From: JABDGV01 sp964577935
Lineage (GTDB): Bacteria > Chlamydiota > Chlamydiia > Chlamydiales > FEN-1388
NCBI GenBank assembly: GCA_964577935.1
Contig: CAZOAJ010000011.1
Coordinates: forward strand, 1 to 64,000
Length of the DNA stretch: 64,000 nt
Reading direction: 5' to 3'
Each line of letters starts with the position of its first letter. Position 1 is the first letter of the stretch. The notes under the pieces are model-generated. The model saw nothing but the letters and a program-made list of their open reading frames with translations. It ran no database searches and was not told the DNA's origin. Positions 44,056-54,400 of this stretch are shown piece by piece. A program made the translations under genes and the position numbers.

Positions 44056-45066
44056 CTACAGATTTGCGTCGCTTTCATCTTCGTCTGAATCTTCAACGAC
44101 GACAACGTCAGTATCATCTTCTTCATCGTCATCATCATCCGAATCATCGGCTAATAGCTGAGCTGATGACTTTTGGTCTTTATTTTGACTTTTGGATGCA
44201 TTTGACCCAATAGTCTGCTCTTCATCATCGTCATCGTCGGAATCAGAAGCATCTGATACGTCATCATCGGAATCAGAGGAATCTTCAACAGAAGCTTTTG
44301 CTGGAGCAGGCTCCACCTTAGTTACTTCAACTTCGAAAATGAGCATTGCATTTGGAGTAAGCTGCCCTGAGGTTCCATACCCTAAGTCAGGATGAATAAA
44401 GATCTTTCTCTTTTCGCCCACTTTCATACCAAGAACTGCTTGGCGGAAACCAGGGATCGTTTGGGTCAACATAATTGGCACAGGTTCGCCGCTTTCTTCC
44501 GTGCTACCAAAAACGCTGCCATCAAGATATGAGCCCTTGTACAGGATATATGGCATCATAGCGTCGGTAACGACTTCAGCGTCACTCTTGCCATTTTGCA
44601 CGATCATGTATTGGAGCTTTCCTGGCTGAAGCTCTACAACTCCTGATTCTTTGCTATTTTTAGCAAGAAACTCTTCTGCTTGCTTTAAGTTCTTCTGAGA
44701 CATTTCTTGAAATGCATATTCTTGCACTAAAGATACCGCCTCTTCGTACTGCTGCTCATTCATAGGAGCAGTTTTGCCACTTCGAGCGGCCTGCATACCC
44801 CTGATGACGCTATCAAAATCAAGCTTAATGACTGGGCTTTCAAGACTCTTATAAATAAGATGTCCATAGGTTTCTGAAAGCTTTGCAATATTCTCTTGTG
44901 AAAATACCTCTTCTTTTGACGGCTTAACCTTCGCAGGCTGCGAAGACGCATTTGTAGCCGACTTCGAATCATCTGATTTAACCACATCCCCGATGAGAGG
45001 AAGCAATGCGCCAAATGCAGCGAGTGCAATCCAGCATTTTTTACCGAAACGGTTATTAACCACCAT
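44056..45066 (-). CDS. mip: FKBP-type peptidyl-prolyl isomerase (Mip-like) with an acidic tail
   Basis: A 336-aa exported proline isomerase. It has an N-terminal hydrophobic leader (WIALAAFGALLPLIG), a dimerisation helix region (FSQENIAKLSETYGHLIYKSL, EEAVSLVQEYAFQEM), and an FKBP domain of about 110 residues (PGFRQAVLGMKVGEKRKIF, HPDLGYGTSG). About 75 residues follow that are almost all Asp, Ser and Glu, unlike typical Mip. AAGGAG lies 6 bases upstream. It belongs to the hisS-aspS-mip operon, as in Chlamydia. Confidence 0.92.
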   Translation of the reverse strand: MVVNNRFGKKCWIALAAFGALLPLIGDVVKSDDSKSATNASSQPAKVKPSKEEVFSQENIAKLSETYGHLIYKSLESPVIKLDFDSVIRGMQAARSGKTAPMNEQQYEEAVSLVQEYAFQEMSQKNLKQAEEFLAKNSKESGVVELQPGKLQYMIVQNGKSDAEVVTDAMMPYILYKGSYLDGSVFGSTEESGEPVPIMLTQTIPGFRQAVLGMKVGEKRKIFIHPDLGYGTSGQLTPNAMLIFEVEVTKVEPAPAKASVEDSSDSDDDVSDASDSDDDDDEEQTIGSNASKSQNKDQKSSAQLLADDSDDDDDEEDDTDVVVVEDSDEDESDANL

Positions 45067-45086
45067 AACGACTCCTTGAACATTCT

Positions 45087-46865
45087 TTAGTGTGGATCTT
45101 TTGTACTCAATCGTATGTGGAGCACATCTAATTGATCTTGAGAGATATTAGACGGAGCATCAAGCATAAGATCACGAGCTTTTGCATTCTTAGGAAACGC
45201 TATAACATCACGGATACTTTCTGCACCACATAACAACATAACAATTCTATCAAAACCGAGAGCAATGCCTATGTGAGGCGGTGTCCCATACTTCAACGCC
45301 TCAACAAAAAACCCAAATTTTTCTTGGCAAACTTCGGGGGTTAACCCGAGCACTGAAAATATCTTTTCCTGCATCCGGCTATCATGAATACGCTGGGATC
45401 CAGATGCAAGCTCATAGCCGTTAAGCACAAGATCATAACTTGAAGAGCGCACTTGGAGAGGCTTTGAATCAATCAAATGCATATCTTCAAAAGAGGGAGA
45501 GGTGAAAGGATGATGTTCGCTTTCTAGACGCCCCTCTTCTTCATTCCATGCAAAAAGAGGAAAATCGGTCACCCAAAGAAATTCCCATTGTTTTGGATCG
45601 ACAAGCCCTCGGTCTTTTGCAACCTTTCTTCGCAAATGATCTAGAGTCTGATGGACATTCTTCCGTGCACCGGCCAGGAAAACAGCACAGTCTCCGTCCT
45701 GCATCTCAAAAGCTGCACCCATTGACGCAAGAACTTCTGGCTTAGCATATTTAGACAAGCTTGAAGAATAGCCATCAGGTGTTTTCTTAAGCCAAGCTAA
45801 CCCCTTAAACCCAAACTGCGAAACAAAACTGTTTAACTCATCAAGCCCTTTACGGGAGATATCTGTTCCTCCCTGGATACAAAAACCTTTTACAATACCA
45901 TCAGAACTAATCACTTCCTGAAAAGGCGGAAAAGAAATTTCTCGAGCAAGCTCTGTTATATTTTTCAGAATCATCCCAAATCGAAGATCGGGCTTATCGC
46001 ACCCATACATTTCGACACAATCGTGATACTTCATGCGTCTAAATGGAGTAGTTAAATGAACACCTAGCGTTTCTTTATAAATCGCTTGCATTAAGTTCTC
46101 AATGACAGGAAAGAGCACTTCGGAATTCGCAAAGCTCATCTCAATATCAATTTGATGAAATTCGGGCTGACGATCGGCTCGTAAATCTTCATCCCGAAAG
46201 CAGGATGCAATCTGATAGTATCGATCAAGGCCTGCAACCATCAAAAGTTGTTTAAAGATCTGAGGAGACTGAGGCAAAGCATAAAAATGGCCTGGATGAA
46301 CTCTTGACGGAACTAAATAATCACGAGCTCCCTCAGGTGTCGACCTACCAAAATTGGGCGTTGAAACCTCTATATAGCCTTGGTCTGAAAGAAACTTACG
46401 AGCCGCCTGCATCGTCTTATGGCGAAGCACCAAGTTGTTCAAGAGCGGCCCCTTTCGCATATCAAGATAGCGATATTTCAAACGAAGTTCTTCGTTCACT
46501 TCCATTGTATCATCGGCAATTGGAAGCGGAGGAACAGATGCTTCTGAAAGAACCTGCAGAGTATGCGCTATAACCTCAATCTCGCCGGTAGCAAGCTGAG
46601 GATTTGAAGTTTTGCGACGGGATACAACACCTTGAATTCGAACAACGTATTCAGCACGGACATCTTTTGCAGCCGTATACATCTCTTGAGAACATTGGGC
46701 AGGATCAAATAATGCCTGAGTAATGCCGAAACGATCACGAAGATCGATAAAGACAAGACCACCTAAATTACGCACTCTATGGACCCAGCCAACGAGAGCT
46801 ACATGTGTACCAATTTGTTGTGCGTGCAACTGCCCGCACGTATGAGTTCTTTCAAATGGATTCAT
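45087..46865 (-). CDS. aspS: Aspartyl-tRNA synthetase
   Basis: A class II aminoacyl-tRNA synthetase, 592 aa, bacterial type with a GAD insert. The N-terminal anticodon-binding part shows VHRVRNLGGLVFIDLRDR. Motif 2 is SCFRDEDLRADRQPEFHQID, and motif 3 is GIALGFDRIVMLL. It overlaps hisS by 14 bp. mip follows after 20 bp. Confidence 0.97.
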   Translation of the reverse strand: MNPFERTHTCGQLHAQQIGTHVALVGWVHRVRNLGGLVFIDLRDRFGITQALFDPAQCSQEMYTAAKDVRAEYVVRIQGVVSRRKTSNPQLATGEIEVIAHTLQVLSEASVPPLPIADDTMEVNEELRLKYRYLDMRKGPLLNNLVLRHKTMQAARKFLSDQGYIEVSTPNFGRSTPEGARDYLVPSRVHPGHFYALPQSPQIFKQLLMVAGLDRYYQIASCFRDEDLRADRQPEFHQIDIEMSFANSEVLFPVIENLMQAIYKETLGVHLTTPFRRMKYHDCVEMYGCDKPDLRFGMILKNITELAREISFPPFQEVISSDGIVKGFCIQGGTDISRKGLDELNSFVSQFGFKGLAWLKKTPDGYSSSLSKYAKPEVLASMGAAFEMQDGDCAVFLAGARKNVHQTLDHLRRKVAKDRGLVDPKQWEFLWVTDFPLFAWNEEEGRLESEHHPFTSPSFEDMHLIDSKPLQVRSSSYDLVLNGYELASGSQRIHDSRMQEKIFSVLGLTPEVCQEKFGFFVEALKYGTPPHIGIALGFDRIVMLLCGAESIRDVIAFPKNAKARDLMLDAPSNISQDQLDVLHIRLSTKDPH

Positions 46866-48156
46866 CTGCTACATTCACAGCGTGTTGAAGGAAGGTTGTA
46901 AGCGCTTCTAGAGCAATCGTCTTCTTTTCAGCGGTTGCTAGCTTTTTCACTTCCAATCGATTAGTAATGAGTTCGTTTTCGCCTATAACAATAACATATT
47001 GCGCAGCCATTTCAACAGCGCGACTTAATGCATTTTTCAGCTTTCTAAATGAAAAGTCGACAAGGCAGGAGAGGCCAATTTCTCTTAGACGAGCAGCAAT
47101 TGCCATCGCATAGGCAACTTGCTCCTCACCCATAGGAATTAACGAGACATGTAAAGGCTGCTTTGGAATTTCACTGAATGATTTAGTTTTAAGAAGAGTT
47201 TGAATGACTCTCTCAAGACCTGTTGCAAAGCCAATAGATCCAATATCAGGACCTCCGAGCTGCTTTACTAAGCCATCATAACGCCCACCTGCACCAACGG
47301 TATTTTGAGCCCCAAGCTTGCCTGAAGTGACTTCAAAAACGGTTCGTTGATAGTAATCCAATCCGCGGACCAAAAGATGATTCACTTCATAGGCGACATT
47401 CAAGTGCTTGAGAATAGACTGCACTTTTTCAAAATGATCCCTATCGGCTGTATCGAGAAATTCGAGAATAGAAGGAGCGTTCTCAATAATGGCTATATCT
47501 TCGGCCGATTTTGAATCCAGTATTCGAAGTGGATTTTTATCGAATCGAATTCTGCTTTCAGGAGATAAAAGATCCTTTTTTGGATATAAATACTCTTTCA
47601 AAGCATCTACAAAACGATGCCGAGCATCACCTGTACCTAATGAATTAATATAAACCTTCAGATCTGGAATACCTAGCATTCTATAAAAATGCACAAGCAT
47701 CTCAATAAGTTCGGCATCTTGTTGCGGGCCCGAAGCACCAAAGACCTCAACACCAAATTGATGATGCTGACGAAACCTTCCGGCCTGTGGTCGTTCATAA
47801 CGAAACATGGGACCAATATAAAAAAGGCGAAGGTTTGTATTTTGTTGGAATGCCCCTTCAGACACTAAAGCGCGAACAACTCCAGCAGTACCTTCGGGAC
47901 GCAAAGAGAGCCTTCTTCCACCGCGATCTTCAAAAGTATACATTTCCTTGGAAACTATATCCGACTCATCGCCAACGGTTCTTGCAAAAAGCTCTGTTCG
48001 TTCAATAATTGGGGTGGATATCTCTTGAAACGCATAAAGCTCAGCTAAACGTCGAGCCGTGGTTTCAACATAGTGCCAAACAGCACTCGATCTCCACTCA
48101 TCTCCATGCGGCTTTGGAAGGATATCAAAAACTCCAGTGGGAATCGGAACGCTCAT
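46852..48156 (-). CDS. hisS: Histidyl-tRNA synthetase
   Basis: A class II aminoacyl-tRNA synthetase, 434 aa. Motif 2 is YIGPMFRYERPQAGRFRQHH, the His-binding loop is LVRGLDYYQRTVFE, and motif 3 is SIGFATGLERV. The C-terminal anticodon-binding domain ends the protein. It is the first gene of the hisS-aspS-mip operon. Confidence 0.97.
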   Translation of the reverse strand: MSVPIPTGVFDILPKPHGDEWRSSAVWHYVETTARRLAELYAFQEISTPIIERTELFARTVGDESDIVSKEMYTFEDRGGRRLSLRPEGTAGVVRALVSEGAFQQNTNLRLFYIGPMFRYERPQAGRFRQHHQFGVEVFGASGPQQDAELIEMLVHFYRMLGIPDLKVYINSLGTGDARHRFVDALKEYLYPKKDLLSPESRIRFDKNPLRILDSKSAEDIAIIENAPSILEFLDTADRDHFEKVQSILKHLNVAYEVNHLLVRGLDYYQRTVFEVTSGKLGAQNTVGAGGRYDGLVKQLGGPDIGSIGFATGLERVIQTLLKTKSFSEIPKQPLHVSLIPMGEEQVAYAMAIAARLREIGLSCLVDFSFRKLKNALSRAVEMAAQYVIVIGENELITNRLEVKKLATAEKKTIALEALTTFLQHAVNVADESI

Positions 48157-48343
48157 AGGGCTTTTTTCACCTTAAAGAGTTAGATTTCTATGCTAGTGAT
48201 GCGATCTATTGATAGACATCATTGGTTTTCAACCTCTTTATGTCATCATCAATGATTACTTAATAGCACCCATAATGACTTAAAGAATCGGTAATAATCA
48301 AATTTCGCTCTAAGCTACTTCTTAAACTTGTTTAAACATTAAA

Positions 48344-49858
48344 CTACCACTCGGCTGCTGGGTCAAAATCATCATCATAATCATCGCTATAATCGTCATC
48401 ATCATCGGCTTGATATTCGCCAGATGCGTCAGCAATATCTACTGAAATATTATATGGAGGAGGAAGAGCCTTGGTGACTTTTGTGTCAAACGAAGATGAA
48501 ACTAGTTTTTCCACTTCAATCGACTTCATTCCAGCTCCTTGCTCATTTTTCTGAGGATCCTGGCTGAATGCTGCAACCCAATTATTCCATCTCTGGATCG
48601 TTGTTGCAGGAACTATAGTGCTTAAAATAGCAAGAGCTTTTACATCTTCTTGGTGTGGGCTTGTGATCGTAGAATTCGTTGTGCGAGCGACAAATAATTT
48701 TTCCACAGCCTCGCTAGATATTTTACGAAGCCTCATTTTTTGCTGATCTACATCAACTAGCGCAGAAGCAAAAGAATCTTGGCCAAAGGCATCCAAACAT
48801 TTTTGAGCATGAACTGCAGCCTCTGCAATTTCCGAAAGATCATCTCCTTCGTTGACTAAATCAATAGACTGCTTAATATCTTCCCACTTTTCACTAAACC
48901 TTTGCATTTGTTCAAGAAGGGTATAATCAAAATTATCTGCAGAGAGCTTCAAAAGCTCTTCATGAACAAGAGAGTTCGGAATACTCAGGTTTTTAACCAG
49001 CCTATCTCGGGATCTATCGATAAATAAAGCTATATTATAGGAGAGAAGTATATCTGCTGCTTGAAACCTACGAACGGATGAGAGAGTTTTTGCGTCATTT
49101 TTTTGCTTAAAATTTATTTCTGCATCAAGGCAGCCAACTATATCTGCTTTTCTTTGCTCCAAAACTAAGACTCTTTCATCAAGCATCGATTGAAGCTGTT
49201 GAGAAAATTGAGCAAATTGACGATTTGCTTCTTGAGAAAGCTCTAAGTTTTGGGCTGCATTTTCGAACTGACCAGGAGCTTGATCGCTGAAGGCAACGAG
49301 ATTCATATCCTCCATTCGAACTGACCGGGAATCATCATTCTTACTCTTATCAAATGCTTCAGACACTGTCACATACACGAGCGCACGAACAGGAGGCATC
49401 TTAGCGGGAGACTGCTCAACAAGCATGTACGAATAAAAAGCAAATCCAGAAACTGCTAAAAAAGCTCCAACTGATGTGCTCATCATAGCCTTGGATAGAA
49501 AACTCAAAGGCTTTCGCTTCTCAGAGACAGCTCCATCTTGTTGTGAGATATGAGTCTTAGACCCGTTTGAGGAATCTTCGGAAGAATCCGTTGATTCATT
49601 TTGCGGAAGATCTTGCTCCGAACTTTTTCGCTCAAAGCTTTCTTGAGACGGACAAATAGATATCTCAGAATTTCCCTCAGAAAGTCGACGAATACAATCG
49701 TTTTCGACAGGGTGAGGATCATGTTCTATAGGCTTCATATCCTGCTCCTCTCTGGCCTTACTTGTGCCTAATTGGGAGGTATCCCCAATCGATTCAAGGA
49801 GAGATCCCATGTTAAGTTTATGCAAAATGCTTTTGATCTCGTCGTCGATTTCACTCAT
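48344..49858 (-). CDS. Membrane-anchored protein with an acidic tail, unknown function
   Basis: A 504-aa protein starting at the ATG at 49858 (GGGA 5 bases upstream). Residues 1-115 are polar and Ser/Glu-rich. One membrane span lies at about 124-146 (TSVGAFLAVSGFAFYSYML), followed by a helical, Gln-rich segment likely to form coiled coils (QEANRQFAQFSQQLQSML). The last 20 residues are mostly Asp and Tyr, ending FDPAAEW. No family recognised. It occupies the place where C. trachomatis has uhpC between hisS and dnaE, transcribed divergently from the YopJ-like gene. Confidence 0.7.
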   Translation of the reverse strand: MSEIDDEIKSILHKLNMGSLLESIGDTSQLGTSKAREEQDMKPIEHDPHPVENDCIRRLSEGNSEISICPSQESFERKSSEQDLPQNESTDSSEDSSNGSKTHISQQDGAVSEKRKPLSFLSKAMMSTSVGAFLAVSGFAFYSYMLVEQSPAKMPPVRALVYVTVSEAFDKSKNDDSRSVRMEDMNLVAFSDQAPGQFENAAQNLELSQEANRQFAQFSQQLQSMLDERVLVLEQRKADIVGCLDAEINFKQKNDAKTLSSVRRFQAADILLSYNIALFIDRSRDRLVKNLSIPNSLVHEELLKLSADNFDYTLLEQMQRFSEKWEDIKQSIDLVNEGDDLSEIAEAAVHAQKCLDAFGQDSFASALVDVDQQKMRLRKISSEAVEKLFVARTTNSTITSPHQEDVKALAILSTIVPATTIQRWNNWVAAFSQDPQKNEQGAGMKSIEVEKLVSSSFDTKVTKALPPPYNISVDIADASGEYQADDDDDYSDDYDDDFDPAAEW

Positions 49859-50079
49859 GATTTCCCGTAGTAGTCGCAATTGGTTCTATTATGCTGATAG
49901 CTTGATAAATGAATTTGTAACAAGTTGATTTAAAGTCGCACCAAGATCAACGAATATTGGACGCGATTCACCATAACTAATCATTTCGCATAAAAGCCAA
50001 CTTATGTTAAATTTCTGTTTTAAATTAATTAATCAATTAAAAATTGATTGAAATTAATAAATTAACGGTTTTTATCTAT

Positions 50080-51384
50080 ATGCTTATTTCAAAAATTTCT
50101 GACCAAACACAAGTCCAAGACCAAACTCCCGATATCGACTTAGATAAACCTCAAGATGAAAGCTCCTTCATCTCTATTGAATGCTTGATACAGAATGTCC
50201 AAACAGCTGAAGAGTTTGATCCCGAAGCTTTAAAGCAAACCTGCCTACAACGACCCAACTGCGCAGAAGATGTCAACCACATTCTCGAAAATAACTCATT
50301 TGAAGTCCCCTCTGGTTTTGAAATTCTGACCCCAGATGAAAAGTTAGTTGTACTGCTCAACCATCTTAGACAAAAAATGCAACTGAGCTCGGTATTTGTA
50401 CTCCAGAACTCCATAAGCTTGATCGATGACTATACTTTAGATCTACTTGCTCAAAAAGTAGTGAGCAGCCTTGAAAAAAGGGATTACAGCCTTCTAGACT
50501 CAGTTATTACCATTGAAGACAAGAAAATTCTCAGCCAAGCTTTAAAAAGAGCCTTAGCCATTATTCCCAAAGCGAACATAGGGCAGACCTACATATCGAC
50601 TTTAATAGAACGAATGCAAACCCATATTCCAGCCTTTAAAGATTATCTGAAGGTAAAGAACGGTGTGTATACCTTTCTCCCGAAAGCTGTATCTTTAGTC
50701 CTCAACGCCCAAAAACTACAACTCTTAAAGACTCCTATTTCTATTTGTAACGACTATGAAGAATTCAGCGAGTTCATAGATTCAGTTGCAAAAAGCTCCC
50801 ACGTTGATCTGAAAATTTTCATTGTATTTTGCAAAAGCCTCTTTGTCTCTTCACTGCATTTCACCGTAGTTGCTGTCAAAAAAACCAAGGATTTTCCACT
50901 GAAAATTTTCAACTTAGACAGCGTTGCAAATATTGACTACCTCACAGATCTTCGAATGATACAAAAAATCTACAATGCCCATTTATATCAACTCAAAGCC
51001 GACGATAACAACCTCCAATGCCGCCAACGAGATCGAAATAACTGCGCTATTATGTCGATAAAAGATGCACAGCATATCGCTAAGGATCCTTCTGTATTAG
51101 ATACAATCGAAAAAAAATCCTCACAAGTACAGGATGAAACTGGTATATTTGAATATACATTAGAAGCACTCCCTCACAAGTTTCTCCTCCCCTGCCAAAT
51201 AGATAAAAATCTATCTCGTTATTTGAATGGATGTCCTCCTTCGCCGCTTTTTACAAGCAAATACGAACAGCAGCTTGTTCAAATTGAAGAACATCAAAGA
51301 AACGGATATCTTCAAAAGAAGGGCCGCGATCTTTTAGGCAAAGTTATCGACAAGGTATTGAACCCCGAAAAATCTGCAAATTGA
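50080..51384 (+). CDS. YopJ-family-like cysteine acetyltransferase/protease, candidate effector
   Basis: A 434-aa protein from the ATG at 50080; a TTG at 50044 is in frame. The C-terminal half shows the clan CE pattern of YopJ and Ulp1-type enzymes: His260 in LHFTVVAV, acidic Asp280 in FNLDSVA, and Cys322 in QRDRNNCAIMS, preceded by Gln316. The His-to-Cys distance is 62, against 63 in YopJ, and QRDRNNC parallels QRSSSEC. Members acetylate host kinases or cleave ubiquitin-like proteins. No signal peptide is present, fitting type III secretion. Family membership is read by eye, not searched. Confidence 0.6.
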   Translation: MLISKISDQTQVQDQTPDIDLDKPQDESSFISIECLIQNVQTAEEFDPEALKQTCLQRPNCAEDVNHILENNSFEVPSGFEILTPDEKLVVLLNHLRQKMQLSSVFVLQNSISLIDDYTLDLLAQKVVSSLEKRDYSLLDSVITIEDKKILSQALKRALAIIPKANIGQTYISTLIERMQTHIPAFKDYLKVKNGVYTFLPKAVSLVLNAQKLQLLKTPISICNDYEEFSEFIDSVAKSSHVDLKIFIVFCKSLFVSSLHFTVVAVKKTKDFPLKIFNLDSVANIDYLTDLRMIQKIYNAHLYQLKADDNNLQCRQRDRNNCAIMSIKDAQHIAKDPSVLDTIEKKSSQVQDETGIFEYTLEALPHKFLLPCQIDKNLSRYLNGCPPSPLFTSKYEQQLVQIEEHQRNGYLQKKGRDLLGKVIDKVLNPEKSAN

Positions 51385-51437
51385 GATCACGTTGAGATAA
51401 AGTTGTCTCGAACCAGAAAAAAAGCTATTGTATTGGA

Positions 51438-54400
51438 ATGACGTTTACACATCTTCACGTACATTCTCAATATTCGATATTGGATGCATCACTGTCAGTG
51501 TATGCCATCGTTAAACGCGCGCAGTCTCTTGGGATGAAAGCTTGTGCTATCTCAGACCACGGGAATCTTTTTGGAGCAGTGGATTTTTATAAGGCTGCAA
51601 AAGATGCACAAATCAAACCTATTATTGGATGTGAAATTAACGTAGCACCTACCTCCCGATTTGAAAAAAAGAAACTGGGATCGCTACCTGTAGCCTTTCA
51701 TCTAACACTCATAGCTAAAAATACAATAGGATATAAAAATCTCTGCGCCCTTTCCTCAAAGGGATATATCGAGGGATTTTATTATGTGCCCCGCATAGAT
51801 TTTGAACTTTTACAAGCACATTCGGAAGGTCTTATATGTCTTTCTGGATGCATGAAAGGCCCTCTTGCCCACGAAATCATCTATGGCAATCCAAGCAGCC
51901 TCCAAGAACGCCTTACAGAAAGAGTCGACTTTCTCTCGAACCTTTTCAAAGATGATTTATACCTTGAACTCCAAAGGCACGGCTCATCATTGGATGACCT
52001 GCAACAAGACGGAATGACCGATGAATCATGGCTCTTCAACCAATATCAAAACTACATATCGAATCAAGAAAAGGTCGAAAAAGAGCTCGTTAAAATCTCA
52101 AAAGAACGTGGAATTAAACTCTGCGCAACTCATAACTGCCATTATTTAGAGAGAAATGACTGGCGTGCACATGAAGTAATGCTGAACATACAATCCGGGG
52201 AGCCATGCCGTAAATGGCATAGGGATCAAATAACTGGAGAAAACTACTCAACTCCAAATCCGAAGCGAGAAACATTTTCGACGCACGAGCTCTACTTCAA
52301 AAGTCAAGAGGAGATGATTGAGCTTTTTCATGATCTTCCTGAAGCAATAGCCTCAACACAAGAAATTGTCGAAAAATGCACCCTTGAAATCGACTTCAAA
52401 ACGAAGCACTATCCAGTTTATTACCCTCCTGAGTTTGACCGAACTCGACCTAAAGAAGAACAGAGCAAAGCCGCCGCCGACTACCTTCTCTACCTATGCG
52501 AACAAGGAATACCTATCCGATATACTCCCGAACGGCTCAAACATGTGGCTGATAAGTACCCAGGCCAAGATCCGATGGAAGTCGTCAAAAATCGACTCAC
52601 CTATGAGATGAATATCATTGCCTCAAAGGGTATGTGTGACTACCTCCTTATCGTCTGGGATTTTATCAACTGGGCAAAACGCAAAGGGATCCCCATGGGT
52701 CCGGGGAGAGGATCAGGAGCTGGCGCTATCATCTGCTACCTGATTGGAATTACAGACATTGAACCCCTCAGGTTTAATCTCTTTTTCGAACGATTTATCA
52801 ACCCCGAACGACTTTCATATCCGGATATTGACGTTGACATCTGCATGGACAGGCGATCAGAGGTCATTCAATACACAATCGACACCTATGGTAAAGATAA
52901 CGTTGCACAGATCATCACTTTCGGCACGATGAAAGCAAAAATGTCTGTAAAGGATGTTGGACGATCTCTGGATATTCCCCTTACGAAGGTAAACCAAATA
53001 GCAAAACTCATTCCGGACGATCTTGCGATCACTCTTGAGAAGGCTTTGCAAGGAACACCTGATCTACAAGCCGTCTACTCAAATGATGAAGAGACAAAGC
53101 TAATCCTTGACGTTGCAAAAACCCTTGAGGGCTGCGTACGAAATACAGGCCTCCATGCTGCCGGATTGATAGTTTCCGGAAAGCCGTTGATGGAACATAT
53201 TCCTATCTGCACGGCAAAAGACAGCGATATGCTCGTCACGCAATATTCGATGAAACCTGTTGAATCTGTCGGGATGCTCAAAATTGACTTCTTGGGACTT
53301 AAAACCCTGACATGTATTCAAAAAGCAATCGACTATGTACGTGAGCGTTATAATATTTCTCTTGATTGGATCAATCTTCCCTTGGACGACATTCCTACAT
53401 TTACCCTCTTAAACCAGGGTAGAACCTTAGGAGTGTTCCAGCTTGAATCTGGAGGAATGCAAGATCTTGCAAAGAACCTCCACCTTGATAAGTTTGAGGA
53501 GATTATTGCGGTTCTATCTCTTTATAGACCAGGCCCGATGGATATGATCCCCTCATTTATTGCTCGAAAGCATGGCCGTGAAGCGATCGAGTACGATCAC
53601 CCATGGATGCACGACATCCTCCAAGAAACCTATGGAATCATGGTCTACCAAGAGCAGGTCATGCAGATTGCGCAAAAGCTTGCCAACTACTCACTTGGGG
53701 AAGGAGATGTCCTACGTCGAGCAATGGGGAAAAAAGATGCTAAAGAGATGGGGAAACAACGAGAGAAATTCATTGCTGGTGCTTTAGCAAACGACATAAG
53801 CCAAGAGACGGCCACGTCCATCTTCGATAAGATGGAAAAATTTGCAGAGTATGGCTTTAACAAGTCTCATGCTGCAGCCTATGGCTATCTGACGTATGTA
53901 ACTGCATACTTAAAAGCAAATTACCCCGCTGAATGGCTTGCCGCCCTTATGACATGTGATAAGGATGACACTGAGAAAGTGGCAAAATTTATCCATGAGG
54001 GGCATGCTCTTCATATTCCAACACTTCCTCCCGATATCAACGAATCCGCCTTGGAGTTTTGCGCTACAGATGATGGGATCCGTTTTGCCTTAAGCGGAAT
54101 TAAAGGCATCGGACAAGGAGTTGTTGAAGCAATTCTTGCCGAACGAAAGAAAAGTGGTAGCTATTCAAGTCTTTATGACTTTGTTTCACGGTGTGATTTG
54201 AAGAAAATTGGTAAAAAGACTGTCGAGGTTTTAGTCGAAGCAGGAGCCTTTGACCGCTTTGGGTGGCATCGTGATGAAATGAAGGCCGTTTTAGATGCCA
54301 TGTTTGCCGAAGTCTCTCAATCAAACAAAGAACGTCAATCAGGGTTTCTCTCTCTCTTTGGAAGTGATACAGGGACCCCAAAACATTTCTCTACACCGCC

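Noticed and set aside
44028..44395. Ser/Glu-rich plus-strand frames opposite the Mip tail
   Set aside because: They are the antisense of a repetitive GAT/TCA-rich acidic tail, not genes.
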